This document shows, in pieces, positions 1 through 6,888 of a DNA stretch of 8,489 nt. Origin of the DNA: an uncultured Rhodospirillaceae bacterium (GTDB lineage: Bacteria; Pseudomonadota; Alphaproteobacteria; Thalassobaculales; Thalassobaculaceae); assembly GCA_937891725.1 (NCBI GenBank), contig CALAHL010000358.1, positions 1 to 8,489 on the forward strand. Direction: 5' to 3'. The notes beneath the pieces were generated by a model that searched no databases, was not told the origin of the DNA, and saw only the letters and a list, made by a program, of their open reading frames with translations. How positions within the stretch are numbered: the stretch's first letter is position 1; every line of letters starts with the position of its first letter. Made by a program: the position numbers and the translations under genes.

Positions 1-557
1 CGCCCGCGGCGCTGGACGCCCTGCAGCGGATCTGCAGGAACAGCACGTTCTGGCACCAGATCAAAGGGGCCGGATATCTCGGCGCCTATCTGCGGGAAGG
101 GTTTTCCGACCCGCTAATCCTGGCGATCGCGCACCAGCTTCGGGATCGGCTCCCCCGCGTCCTCGGCGACCAGCCGGTGCGGATGATCTGGGCCTACAGC
201 TATGACCAGGGCATGGTCGGCATCAATCCCCATGCGGATTTCGCGGGCGTGAACATGAACTTCTGGATCACGCCGGACGCGGCCAACCTGGATCCCGAGA
301 CCGGCGGGCTGGTGGTGTACCGGAAAGCGGCGCCCGAGGCCTGGGATTTCCGGACCTACAACACCGCCTCGACCGCGTTCATCTACGACTTCCTCGGCGA
401 CGACCGGGAGGATTTCATCCGCATCCCGCACCGGTCCAACCGGGCGGCGCTGTTCGACAGCCGGCTGATTCATGAGACCGACCGCGCGATGTTCGCGCCG
501 GGCTTCCTGAACCGGCGGATCAACATCACCATGCTGTTCGGCGACGGCGGGTCCTAG
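1..557 (+). CDS. 2OG-Fe(II) oxygenase-like domain protein, C-terminal part (5' truncated by window edge)
   Basis: The frame is open from base 3 to a TAG at 555-557, giving 184 visible residues and no convincing internal start, so the gene begins outside the window. The sequence resembles the C-terminal putative 2OG-Fe(II) oxygenase domain found behind tetratricopeptide repeats in many proteobacteria. Visible landmarks, numbered from the first visible codon, are YLGAY (25-29), WAYSYD (63-68), the iron-binding HxD in NPHADF (H77, D79), VNMNFWITPD (83-92), GGLVVY (from 101), the distal iron ligand in LIHETD (H157), and NRRINIT (170-176), where an Arg would bind the 2-oxoglutarate carboxylate. 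All three predicted iron ligands are present, so this end looks catalytically competent. The substrate is unknown; family members are inferred to hydroxylate a protein or peptide partner. TPR repeats upstream are expected but not visible. It converges on the SGNH-like gene with a 4-base overlap. Confidence 0.8.
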   Translation, partial: PAALDALQRICRNSTFWHQIKGAGYLGAYLREGFSDPLILAIAHQLRDRLPRVLGDQPVRMIWAYSYDQGMVGINPHADFAGVNMNFWITPDAANLDPETGGLVVYRKAAPEAWDFRTYNTASTAFIYDFLGDDREDFIRIPHRSNRAALFDSRLIHETDRAMFAPGFLNRRINITMLFGDGGS

Positions 558-1729
558 TCCCCTGCCAGCACTTGGAACAGGCCGTCCGCGACCGCATCCG
601 CGACCGCCTGATTCCCGGCGGGCGACAGGTGAGACCGCAGGAACATCCGAGACAGGAACGCACTCTGATCCCGCGCGGCCAATTCCGCCCAGGCGTCGTA
701 GGTGTCGATGGTGGCGAGGCCCTGAGTCTCCGCGCAATCTAGCAATTGGCGGGAGCCCGTCAGCTCGGTCTCCGTCGCAGGCGACGACGGATCGGTGAAG
801 GCGCGGGCGACGTATTGCGCCATCACCAGCACCCGAGCGCCGGTTGCCGCTTCCAGTGCCTTCAGGCGGCGCATCAGCAGGCAGGCGACCGAGGGACCGT
901 CCTGATGCGCCCGGACTTCGGTCAGTCCGCCCGCATACCACCAGTCGGTCAATCCGAAACCGCGCATTGCGAAATCAGCCAGATAGCTGTAGCCCGTCAC
1001 GGTCCGCAGCACACCGAGCTGGGCGATGCGGGGATGGAACTTCTGGGGCGGTGAGTTGCGCAGCTGCAGCTGCCCTTCCACCAACTCGAAATACGGCTTT
1101 TCGACCCCAGCGCGCTGCACCAGTTCGGTGCGCAGAATGTCCTCGTATTTGAACGCCACGACGATCGCCCAGGGCGAGAGTAGGGGGGCCAGCCGCTCGG
1201 CCCGCAGGACGCTTTGGTCGAGGCCGTAGCCGAAAACGCCTGCATTCCCCACCGGGGCCGCGAGCAGCTCGGACAGGCGCGCCGGCCAGGTCTCGGAGTC
1301 GGAAACCTCGCCGCCGAATGTGAAGGAATCCCCGACCGTCAGGACGGCGACCGAGTCCGGGCCAATTGCGGGGGGCGGCTGGATCGCGCGCAGACCCAGA
1401 TCGTCGGTGGTGATCTGGACACTCCAGGGGTTTGCCGAGCTGGAATAGGACGGTTCCGGTATGTAGCCGAGATCCGCATCGTAGACGGTCGGATAGGCGG
1501 ACTTCAGGAGGGACAGTTGCTCGGCCACGTAGTTGCGGGCCTCGAACGGAATCTTGTCGATCAGGCGCGCGCCGACCTCAAGGAGCCCGGCGACAACTGC
1601 CAGGACAAGCACAAGCTTCACAAGGCCGCCGGTGGTCGACCTGCGTCCGTCGCGCCGTCCTCTGCTCCCAAGGGTCGGGCTGCCGAGTGACGGATCCTTG
1701 AATTTCGACTTTCCGCGTCCGCTCACCAT
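554..1729 (-). CDS. Membrane-anchored SGNH/GDSL-hydrolase-like protein
   Basis: The 391-residue protein has a basic N-terminus (about 1-35, rich in R/K/S), one hydrophobic segment at about 36-50 (LVKLVLVLAVVAGLL) that acts as a signal anchor, and a large domain probably facing the periplasm. SGNH landmarks are VLTVGDSFTFG (GDS at 133-135, S135 nucleophile candidate), NAGVFGYGLDQ (162-172, block II Gly/Asn) and a C-terminal RSHLSPAGNQ (H367, block V His). Block III, normally GxND, reads FKYEDILR, and the block V Asp three residues before the His is Leu, so two catalytic positions look divergent. Family members hydrolyse esters or modify glycans; the substrate here is unknown. The ATG at 1729 is preferred over a TTG at 1744 because AGGAG lies 7 bases upstream of the ATG and would lie inside the gene if TTG were used. 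The gene appears monocistronic. Family assignment is good, activity uncertain. Confidence 0.78.
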   Translation of the reverse strand: MVSGRGKSKFKDPSLGSPTLGSRGRRDGRRSTTGGLVKLVLVLAVVAGLLEVGARLIDKIPFEARNYVAEQLSLLKSAYPTVYDADLGYIPEPSYSSSANPWSVQITTDDLGLRAIQPPPAIGPDSVAVLTVGDSFTFGGEVSDSETWPARLSELLAAPVGNAGVFGYGLDQSVLRAERLAPLLSPWAIVVAFKYEDILRTELVQRAGVEKPYFELVEGQLQLRNSPPQKFHPRIAQLGVLRTVTGYSYLADFAMRGFGLTDWWYAGGLTEVRAHQDGPSVACLLMRRLKALEAATGARVLVMAQYVARAFTDPSSPATETELTGSRQLLDCAETQGLATIDTYDAWAELAARDQSAFLSRMFLRSHLSPAGNQAVADAVADGLFQVLAGD

Positions 1730-1736
1730 CTCGGCA

Positions 1737-1741
1737 CTCCT
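1737..1741 (-). promoter_or_regulatory. Ribosome-binding site fixing the start of the SGNH-like gene
   Basis: On the minus strand AGGAG is followed by 7 bases and then ATG (1729-1727). This near-ideal spacing decides the start against the in-frame TTG 15 bases upstream, which would place the Shine-Dalgarno sequence inside the coding region. Confidence 0.7.
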
Positions 1742-1877
1742 CAAAGTTAACTTAGGTGAGTCGGGCGGAATCCGGCAAGGATCGCGCGCATTTGACGGGT
1801 CGCACTTGCGTGGATCTGAAAATGATGCGACTTGCGAGGTTCATGCGAGTCTATTGAGCCGGCTGCGGAGACTTCGA

Positions 1878-2381
1878 ATGGCCGAAACCGGCGCCTGGAT
1901 CACCGACGAGTCCGATCTCTCCATGATTGTCTCGGCCCAACGTGCCGCCCTGGACCATTGGCGGGCTGCTCGGGTGTCGCCCGACGATGTGCCCTGTCGC
2001 AACGCGATTGATCCGCCGCTGGCGCTGCCGGCTGTCCTTCCCGTCATGATCATGTTCGAGATCGACTGTCCCGAAGGCGTCGGGTCGCGGCAGCGCAGCT
2101 ATCGGTATCGGCTGCTCGGAACCGAATTGGTGACGCGGGCCGGACGCGACCTGACCGGGAAGCTGCTGCATGAGGTCTTCGAACCGGAAGAAATAAAGGC
2201 CGATCTTGAAATCTACCGGGAGCTCGAACGGCGCCGATGTCCCTATATCGGGTCCCGGGTTTCGATTATCCCGAAACGCCAGGCCTTCGAGACCTACCGC
2301 CGTCTGCTGATGCCCTTAAGGGCCACGGAAGCGGACCGCATTGACCGCATTTGGTGTGTGATCGATTTCAGCGAGGCGTGA
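1878..2381 (+). CDS. Single-domain PAS protein (PAS_5-like)
   Basis: The 167-residue protein starts at an ATG with GGAG 7 bases upstream (1867-1870). The frame stays open leftwards to 1533, but that part lies antisense to the SGNH-like gene and its neighbouring gap and does not read like protein. Landmarks fit the PAS_5 family common in Rhodospirillales and Rhizobiales: IDP (45-47), LPAVLPVMIMFEID (50-63), YRYRLLGTEL (75-84), GRDLTGKLL (89-97) and a final YRRLLMPL (140-147) followed by the last strand IWCVIDF. There is no kinase, GGDEF, DNA-binding or transmembrane part, so it could only act as a small sensor or partner of another protein; the ligand is unknown. It is followed by 138 bp and then hyuA on the same strand, too far to call an operon with confidence. 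No promoter could be assigned in the 148-bp gap before it. Confidence 0.82.
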   Translation: MAETGAWITDESDLSMIVSAQRAALDHWRAARVSPDDVPCRNAIDPPLALPAVLPVMIMFEIDCPEGVGSRQRSYRYRLLGTELVTRAGRDLTGKLLHEVFEPEEIKADLEIYRELERRRCPYIGSRVSIIPKRQAFETYRRLLMPLRATEADRIDRIWCVIDFSEA

Positions 2382-2519
2382 TCCGCACCATTCCCGCTTA
2401 TTGGTCACGAAGGGTGGAATAATTGGTGGGAAAGCCGTCCGTATGGAAAGACTATTGACGCGGTCCCATCGCTCGGGGAACCCTGCAGGTCTTCTTCCGC
2501 CTTTTCTCCGGACACAGCC

Positions 2520-4607
2520 ATGACCTCTAAGACGACAGCCCCCCGCCTTGCCGTGGACGTTGGCGGCACCTTCACCGATGTCGCGATCGAGATCGGGGAC
2601 CGCCTGATCACCACCAAGGTTCTCACGACCCCATCGGCGCCGGAGGAAGGCGTGCTGACCGGGGTCGCGAAAGCGGTGGAGGAGGCCGGTATACAGCCGG
2701 GCGATCTGGGCCTGTTCATCCACGGGACAACCCTCGCCACCAACGCCCTGATCGAACGCAAAGGGGCGAAGACCGCGCTGATCACCACCGAGGGTCATCG
2801 GGATTCGGTCCAGATGGCGCAGGAAAACCGGTTCGATCAGTACGACATCAACATCGACCGCCCGGACCCGCTGGTTCCCCGTCACCTGCGCTGGTCGGTG
2901 ACCGAGCGGATGAACTTCAAGGGCCAGGTGCTGCTGGATCTGGACGAAGGCTCGGTGCGGGCGCTCATTCCCCTGATCAAGGACCATGGGATCGAGGCCA
3001 TCGCCATCGGTCTGCTGCATTCCTACGCCAACGGCGCGCATGAGCGGCGGGTGGCCGAAATCCTGGCTGAGAGCTATCCCGATCTGTCCGTCACCTTGTC
3101 GAGTGAGGTCTGCCCCGAGATCCGGGAGTACGAACGGCAGTCGACCGCCAGCGCCAATGCCTATGTCCGACCCAAGATGGCGGGGTATCTGACGGCCCTG
3201 TCCGCTCGGATGACGGCTCTCGGCTATACCTGCCCGATCCTGCTGATGACGTCGGGCGGCGGGCTGACCGATCTCGACACCGCGATCCGGTTTCCGATCC
3301 GTCTGGTGGAATCCGGGCCGGCCGGTGGCGCCATTCTCGCGACCGAAATCGCCAAGGAATGCGGGCTGGATCGGGTGCTGTCCTACGACATGGGTGGGAC
3401 CACCGCGAAGATCTGTCTGATCGATGATTTCAATCCGCTCTCGAGCCGCACCTTCGAGGTCGCACGGGTCTACCGAAACATGAAGGGCAGCGGCCTGCCG
3501 GTGCGCATCCCGGCGATCGAGATGGTGGAGATCGGCGCCGGCGGCGGCTCGATCGCCAAGGTCGACGGCATGGGCCGTCTGCAGGTCGGCCCGGAAAGCT
3601 CCGGCGCCGACCCGGGACCGGCGGCCTATGGGCGCGGCGGGCAGCGGGCCACCGTGACCGATGCCGACGTGGTGCTCGGTAAGGTCGACCCGGAGCGGTT
3701 CGCGGGCGGGTCCTTCGGGCTGCGGCCGGATCTGGCCGAGCAGGTGGTGCAGGCCGATATCGGCAAGCCGATGGGTCTGGACGGACGTCTCGCCGGTTTC
3801 GCGATCGCCGAAATCGTCGATGAGAACATGGCGAATGCCGCCCGCGTGCACGCAATCGAATGGGGCAAGGACGTGGCCGCCCGCGCAATGATCGCGTTCG
3901 GAGGTGCTGCTCCCCTGCATGCCGCTCGGATGGCCGAGAAGCTGGAGATCGGAACCATCGTGGTGCCGACAGGGGCGGGTGTGGGCTCCGCCATCGGTTT
4001 CCTGCGCGCGCCGATTTCCTACGAGGTGGTGCGGTCGCGCTATCTGCGGCTGAGCGATTTCGGGGCGGGTGACGTCAACGCGCTGCTCAGCGAGATGGAA
4101 GCGGAAGCCCGGGCGATCGTTCAGCACGGCGCCGGCGATGCCGAGCTCAGCGTCCACCGGGTCGCCTATATGCGCTACATGGGCCAGGGCCATGAGATCA
4201 CGGTGGATCTGCCGCCGGGCGATCTGACTGCGGGCCATGCCGACAGCATCCGCAGCTCTTTCGAGACGGAATACGCCGCCCTCTATGGCCGCACAATTCC
4301 GGGCCAGGAACCGGAGATTCTGTCCTGGACGCTGACCGTCTCCGCCCCGATCGTGGCGGCTGCAGAGACCGTCGGCGAGGTGCCCGCGATCGACGCCGCC
4401 GAGCCGGTCGGCAGTCGGCAGGTGTTCGACCCGGACCTGCGGGAAACCGTCGACTACGCGATCTATCTCCGAGCTGATCTGACACCCGGAATGCACCTCA
4501 CCGGCCCGGCCCTGATCGTCGAGGATCAGACCACCACGGTGGTGACCTCGCCGTTCGACCTGTCGGTCAACGGAATCGGCTATCTCATCCTCACCCGCAC
4601 CCGCTGA
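2520..4607 (+). CDS. hyuA: Hydantoinase/oxoprolinase subunit A (HyuA family)
   Basis: The 695-residue protein has the usual family length and co-linear motifs. The N-terminal Hydant_A_N part carries the phosphate-binding VDVGGTFTD (12-20), HGTTLATNALIERKGAK (68-84) and YERQSTASANAYVRP (204-218). The central ASKHA-fold part carries LLMTSGGGL (241-249), RLVESGPAGG (261-270), the second phosphate loop YDMGGTTAK (289-297), EIGAGGGSIAKVD (337-349) and SGADPGPAAYGRGG (361-374); the frequent GPACYG Cys is Ala here. The C-terminal part includes YMGQGHEITV (553-562). Such subunits bind ATP and activate a cyclic amide or ketone substrate with a HyuB partner, as in N-methylhydantoinase, 5-oxoprolinase, caprolactamase and acetophenone carboxylase. 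Motifs do not separate these substrates. The upstream Shine-Dalgarno is weak (CGGA before ACAGCC-ATG). Function is cytoplasmic; there is no signal peptide. Family call is secure, substrate open. Confidence 0.93.
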   Translation: MTSKTTAPRLAVDVGGTFTDVAIEIGDRLITTKVLTTPSAPEEGVLTGVAKAVEEAGIQPGDLGLFIHGTTLATNALIERKGAKTALITTEGHRDSVQMAQENRFDQYDINIDRPDPLVPRHLRWSVTERMNFKGQVLLDLDEGSVRALIPLIKDHGIEAIAIGLLHSYANGAHERRVAEILAESYPDLSVTLSSEVCPEIREYERQSTASANAYVRPKMAGYLTALSARMTALGYTCPILLMTSGGGLTDLDTAIRFPIRLVESGPAGGAILATEIAKECGLDRVLSYDMGGTTAKICLIDDFNPLSSRTFEVARVYRNMKGSGLPVRIPAIEMVEIGAGGGSIAKVDGMGRLQVGPESSGADPGPAAYGRGGQRATVTDADVVLGKVDPERFAGGSFGLRPDLAEQVVQADIGKPMGLDGRLAGFAIAEIVDENMANAARVHAIEWGKDVAARAMIAFGGAAPLHAARMAEKLEIGTIVVPTGAGVGSAIGFLRAPISYEVVRSRYLRLSDFGAGDVNALLSEMEAEARAIVQHGAGDAELSVHRVAYMRYMGQGHEITVDLPPGDLTAGHADSIRSSFETEYAALYGRTIPGQEPEILSWTLTVSAPIVAAAETVGEVPAIDAAEPVGSRQVFDPDLRETVDYAIYLRADLTPGMHLTGPALIVEDQTTTVVTSPFDLSVNGIGYLILTRTR

Positions 4608-4618
4608 GGGATCACGAC

Positions 4619-6289
4619 ATGGCGTCCAATCTGACCGCACTCGACAAGATCCAGACCCAGATCCAATGGAACCGGCTGCTGTCGGTGGTGGAGGAACAGG
4701 CCCAAGTCCTGGTGCGCACCGCGTTCTCGACTTCGGCGCGGGAGGCGGGTGACATCTCCGCCGGCGTGTTCGATACCGAGGGCCGGATGCTGGCGCAGGC
4801 CGTGACTGGCACGCCGGGGCACGTGAACGCCATGGCCGCCTCGGTCGGCTTCTTCCTGGAGCGCTTCCCGATCGAGACCATGTCCGACGGCGACGTGTTC
4901 ATCACCAACGACCCTTGGCTCGGCACCGGGCATCTGAACGACTTTACCGTCGTCACCCCGACCTTCCTGGACGGCAAGCCGATCGGCCTGTTCGCCTGCA
5001 CCAGCCATGTGGTCGATGTGGGCGGGCGCGGCTTCGGGCCGGACGGCCGCCAGGTGTTCGAGGAGGGCATCCGGATTCCGATCATGCCGCTGGCCCGTGC
5101 CGGTGTGCTCGACGAGGGCGTGCTGGCGATCATTCGGGTGAACGTCCGCAATCCGGTCGAGGTCGAGGGCGATCTCTACTCGCTGATGGCCTGCAATGAT
5201 GTGGGCGGCAAGCGTCTGGTCGACATGATGCGGGAGTTCGAGCTGACCGATCTCGACGATCTGGGACGGCACATCATCGACACCTCGCGCGCCGGCATGC
5301 TGGAGGAGTTCGCCAAGCTGCCGAAGGGCACCTACCGCAACGCCATGACCATCGACGGCTTTGAGTCCGAGATCGAACTGGTGGCGGCGCTGACCGTCAC
5401 CGATGACGGGGTGGATGTGGATTTCGCGGGCACCTCGGGCACCTCGCGCTATGGGATCAACGTGCCGCTGACCTACACCCAGGCCTATGCGTCCTTCGGT
5501 GTGCGCTGCGTGATCGGCGGCAAGGTGCCGAACAATGCGGGCTCACTCGGTGCGGTGCGGGTTACAGCCCCGAAGGGCTCGATCCTGAACGCGCCCGATC
5601 CGGTGGCGGTGGCGGCCCGGCACGTGATCGGTCAGATGCTGCCGGACGTGGTGCTGGGATGTCTGAACCAGATCATGCCGAACCAAGTCCCGGCCGAAGG
5701 GACCAGTTGCCTGTACAACCCGGTTCTGCTGGGCGGGCAGGGCATCACCGACGAGGATTACGGCGACGGCACCCCGTTCGCCATGAACACGTTTCACGCA
5801 GGCGGCACCGGCGCGCGTCCCGGCAAGGACGGAATGGACGCCACCGCCTTCCCCTCCGGCGTGCGCAACACGCCGGTCGAGGTGAACGAGACCATCGCGC
5901 CGCTGGTGATCTGGCGGAAGGAATACCGCGAGGACAGCGGCGGAGCCGGCACCCACCGCGGCGGCATTGGCCAGATCATGACCATCGCCCATTCCCAGGG
6001 TAAGGCGTTCGCCATGAACTGCATGTTCGACCGTGTGAAGAACCCGCCCCGTGGCCGCAACGGCGGTGGCGACGGTGTGGCCGGGCGAATCCAGCTCGAC
6101 AGTGGCCCCGACTTCAATGGCAAGGGGCGGCAGACCATTCCGTCCGGCGACCGGGTGACCGTGTACATGCCAGGCGGCGGCGGCCTGGGCGATCCGAAAC
6201 AGCGGGATCGGGACGCGGTCGCACGTGACGTGCTGGAAGGCTATGTCAGCGAGAAGACCGCGCGGGAGGTCTACGGCTGGGAGGGGTAA
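4619..6289 (+). CDS. hyuB: Hydantoinase/oxoprolinase subunit B (HyuB family)
   Basis: The 556-residue protein matches the hydantoinase B family over its full length. Landmarks are REAGDISAGVFD (41-52), GTPGHVNAM (64-72), ITNDPWLGTGHLNDFTVVTP (95-114), SHVVDVGGRGFGPDGRQVFEEG (129 onward), and near the C-terminus a RGGIGQ motif and PGGGGLGDP, the typical end. D45, H105, D108 and H130 match in spacing the metal ligands I recall for the caprolactamase beta subunit, so a metal-dependent ring-opening site is plausible. GAGGG-like GAGGG (4606-4610) overlaps the hyuA TGA and lies 8 bases before the ATG, with only 11 bases between the genes, so translation is probably coupled and the proteins should assemble together. 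No racemase, carbamoylase, third subunit or transporter gene is linked within this window. Transcript end is not marked by an obvious hairpin plus T-run in the 53 bp before the convergent peroxidase gene. Confidence 0.93.
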   Translation: MASNLTALDKIQTQIQWNRLLSVVEEQAQVLVRTAFSTSAREAGDISAGVFDTEGRMLAQAVTGTPGHVNAMAASVGFFLERFPIETMSDGDVFITNDPWLGTGHLNDFTVVTPTFLDGKPIGLFACTSHVVDVGGRGFGPDGRQVFEEGIRIPIMPLARAGVLDEGVLAIIRVNVRNPVEVEGDLYSLMACNDVGGKRLVDMMREFELTDLDDLGRHIIDTSRAGMLEEFAKLPKGTYRNAMTIDGFESEIELVAALTVTDDGVDVDFAGTSGTSRYGINVPLTYTQAYASFGVRCVIGGKVPNNAGSLGAVRVTAPKGSILNAPDPVAVAARHVIGQMLPDVVLGCLNQIMPNQVPAEGTSCLYNPVLLGGQGITDEDYGDGTPFAMNTFHAGGTGARPGKDGMDATAFPSGVRNTPVEVNETIAPLVIWRKEYREDSGGAGTHRGGIGQIMTIAHSQGKAFAMNCMFDRVKNPPRGRNGGGDGVAGRIQLDSGPDFNGKGRQTIPSGDRVTVYMPGGGGLGDPKQRDRDAVARDVLEGYVSEKTAREVYGWEG

Positions 6290-6342
6290 GGGGCGTCCCT
6301 ACGCTGCGCAAAACCCGCCTCCGGCCTGGATCGACTTGTCAC

Positions 6343-6888
6343 TCACTTCGGCAGCACTTTCTCGACGGCAGCCGCCAGTTCCGGAGCGTCCGGCTTGGTC
6401 TGGCTGGGGAACAGCGCGACCACATGGCCCTCCGGGTCGATCAGATACTTGTAGAAGTTCCATTGCGGGGCTTTGCCGCCCGCCTGCTCCGCCATCCAGC
6501 GGTACATCGGATGCGCGCCGCCGCCGATCACGTCCACCTTCTCGGTCATCGGGAAATCGACCGAGAAATTGACCTCGCAGAATTCCTTGATCTGGGTTTC
6601 GGTGCCCGGCTCCTGGCCGCCGAAATTGTTCGACGGCACGCCCAGCACCACCAGCCCCTTGTCCCTGTAGGTCTGCCAGAGCGCCTGAAGGCCCTCGTAC
6701 TGATAGGTGAAGCCGCAGCGGGAAGCGGTGTTCACCACCAGCACGGCCTTGCCCTTGTACTGGTCCATTGCCAATGGGCCACCATCGATCGAGGTGAAGC
6801 TGTAATCGTAGGCGTCGTTGCTTGCCATCGCTGGAACTCCAAACGCGACCGCCAGGATCGCCGTCAGTCCACACAGAAATCTAACCAT
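6343..6888 (-). CDS. gpx: Exported thioredoxin-type glutathione peroxidase
   Basis: The 181-residue protein begins with a signal peptide (MVRFLCGLTAILAVAFGVPAMAS, likely cleavage after A22), so the enzyme should act in the periplasm. It reduces hydroperoxides to water or alcohol. Landmarks are VVNTASRCGFT (peroxidatic C58), NNFGGQEPGT (Q92), EFCEVNF (C104) and QWNFYKYLID (W143, N144), so the Cys-Gln-Trp-Asn catalytic set is complete. C104 lies 46 residues after C58, the same spacing as the Cys36/Cys82 pair of yeast Gpx3, which points to a two-cysteine, thioredoxin-like-reduced enzyme rather than a true glutathione enzyme. The usual Cys in PCNQFG is Ser86. The ATG at 6888 is chosen because it yields the signal peptide and has GGGAG 7 bases upstream; a longer reading to 7041 would only add residues from another frame of the upstream gene. 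Its first 8 bases overlap the end of the molybdoenzyme gene, implying coupling. Confidence 0.9.
   Translation of the reverse strand: MVRFLCGLTAILAVAFGVPAMASNDAYDYSFTSIDGGPLAMDQYKGKAVLVVNTASRCGFTYQYEGLQALWQTYRDKGLVVLGVPSNNFGGQEPGTETQIKEFCEVNFSVDFPMTEKVDVIGGGAHPMYRWMAEQAGGKAPQWNFYKYLIDPEGHVVALFPSQTKPDAPELAAAVEKVLPK

Noticed and set aside
1730..1744. TTG at 1744 as start of the SGNH-like gene
   Set aside because: AGGAG lies between the TTG and the ATG at 1729 with ideal spacing for the ATG.
1792..1826. TTGACG as a -35 box for the PAS gene
   Set aside because: No acceptable -10 lies 16-18 bases downstream; the AT-rich AATGAT is 23 bases away.
1802..1839. Two ACTTGCG repeats 26 bp apart before the PAS gene
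   Set aside because: Seven bases is too short to tell from chance in this composition, and no dyad or third full copy is present.
1533..1877. N-terminal extension of the PAS protein
   Set aside because: The extra residues are antisense to the SGNH-like gene and its leader, are low in protein-like character, and the ATG at 1878 has a well-placed GGAG.
2316..4640. A 774-codon open frame on the minus strand opposite hyuA
   Set aside because: Its translation is rich in Arg, Gly, His and Asp without any recognisable domain, and it mirrors the codon pattern of hyuA, whose full-length family match is secure. High-GC coding DNA often leaves such a frame open.
4580..5272. Minus-strand open frame opposite hyuB
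   Set aside because: Low-complexity Arg/His-rich translation lying wholly on hyuB; a codon-bias shadow.
6290..6342. Bidirectional terminator between hyuB and gpx
   Set aside because: Only a 4-bp stem (AGGG-GCGT-CCCT) without a T-run on either strand; insufficient support.
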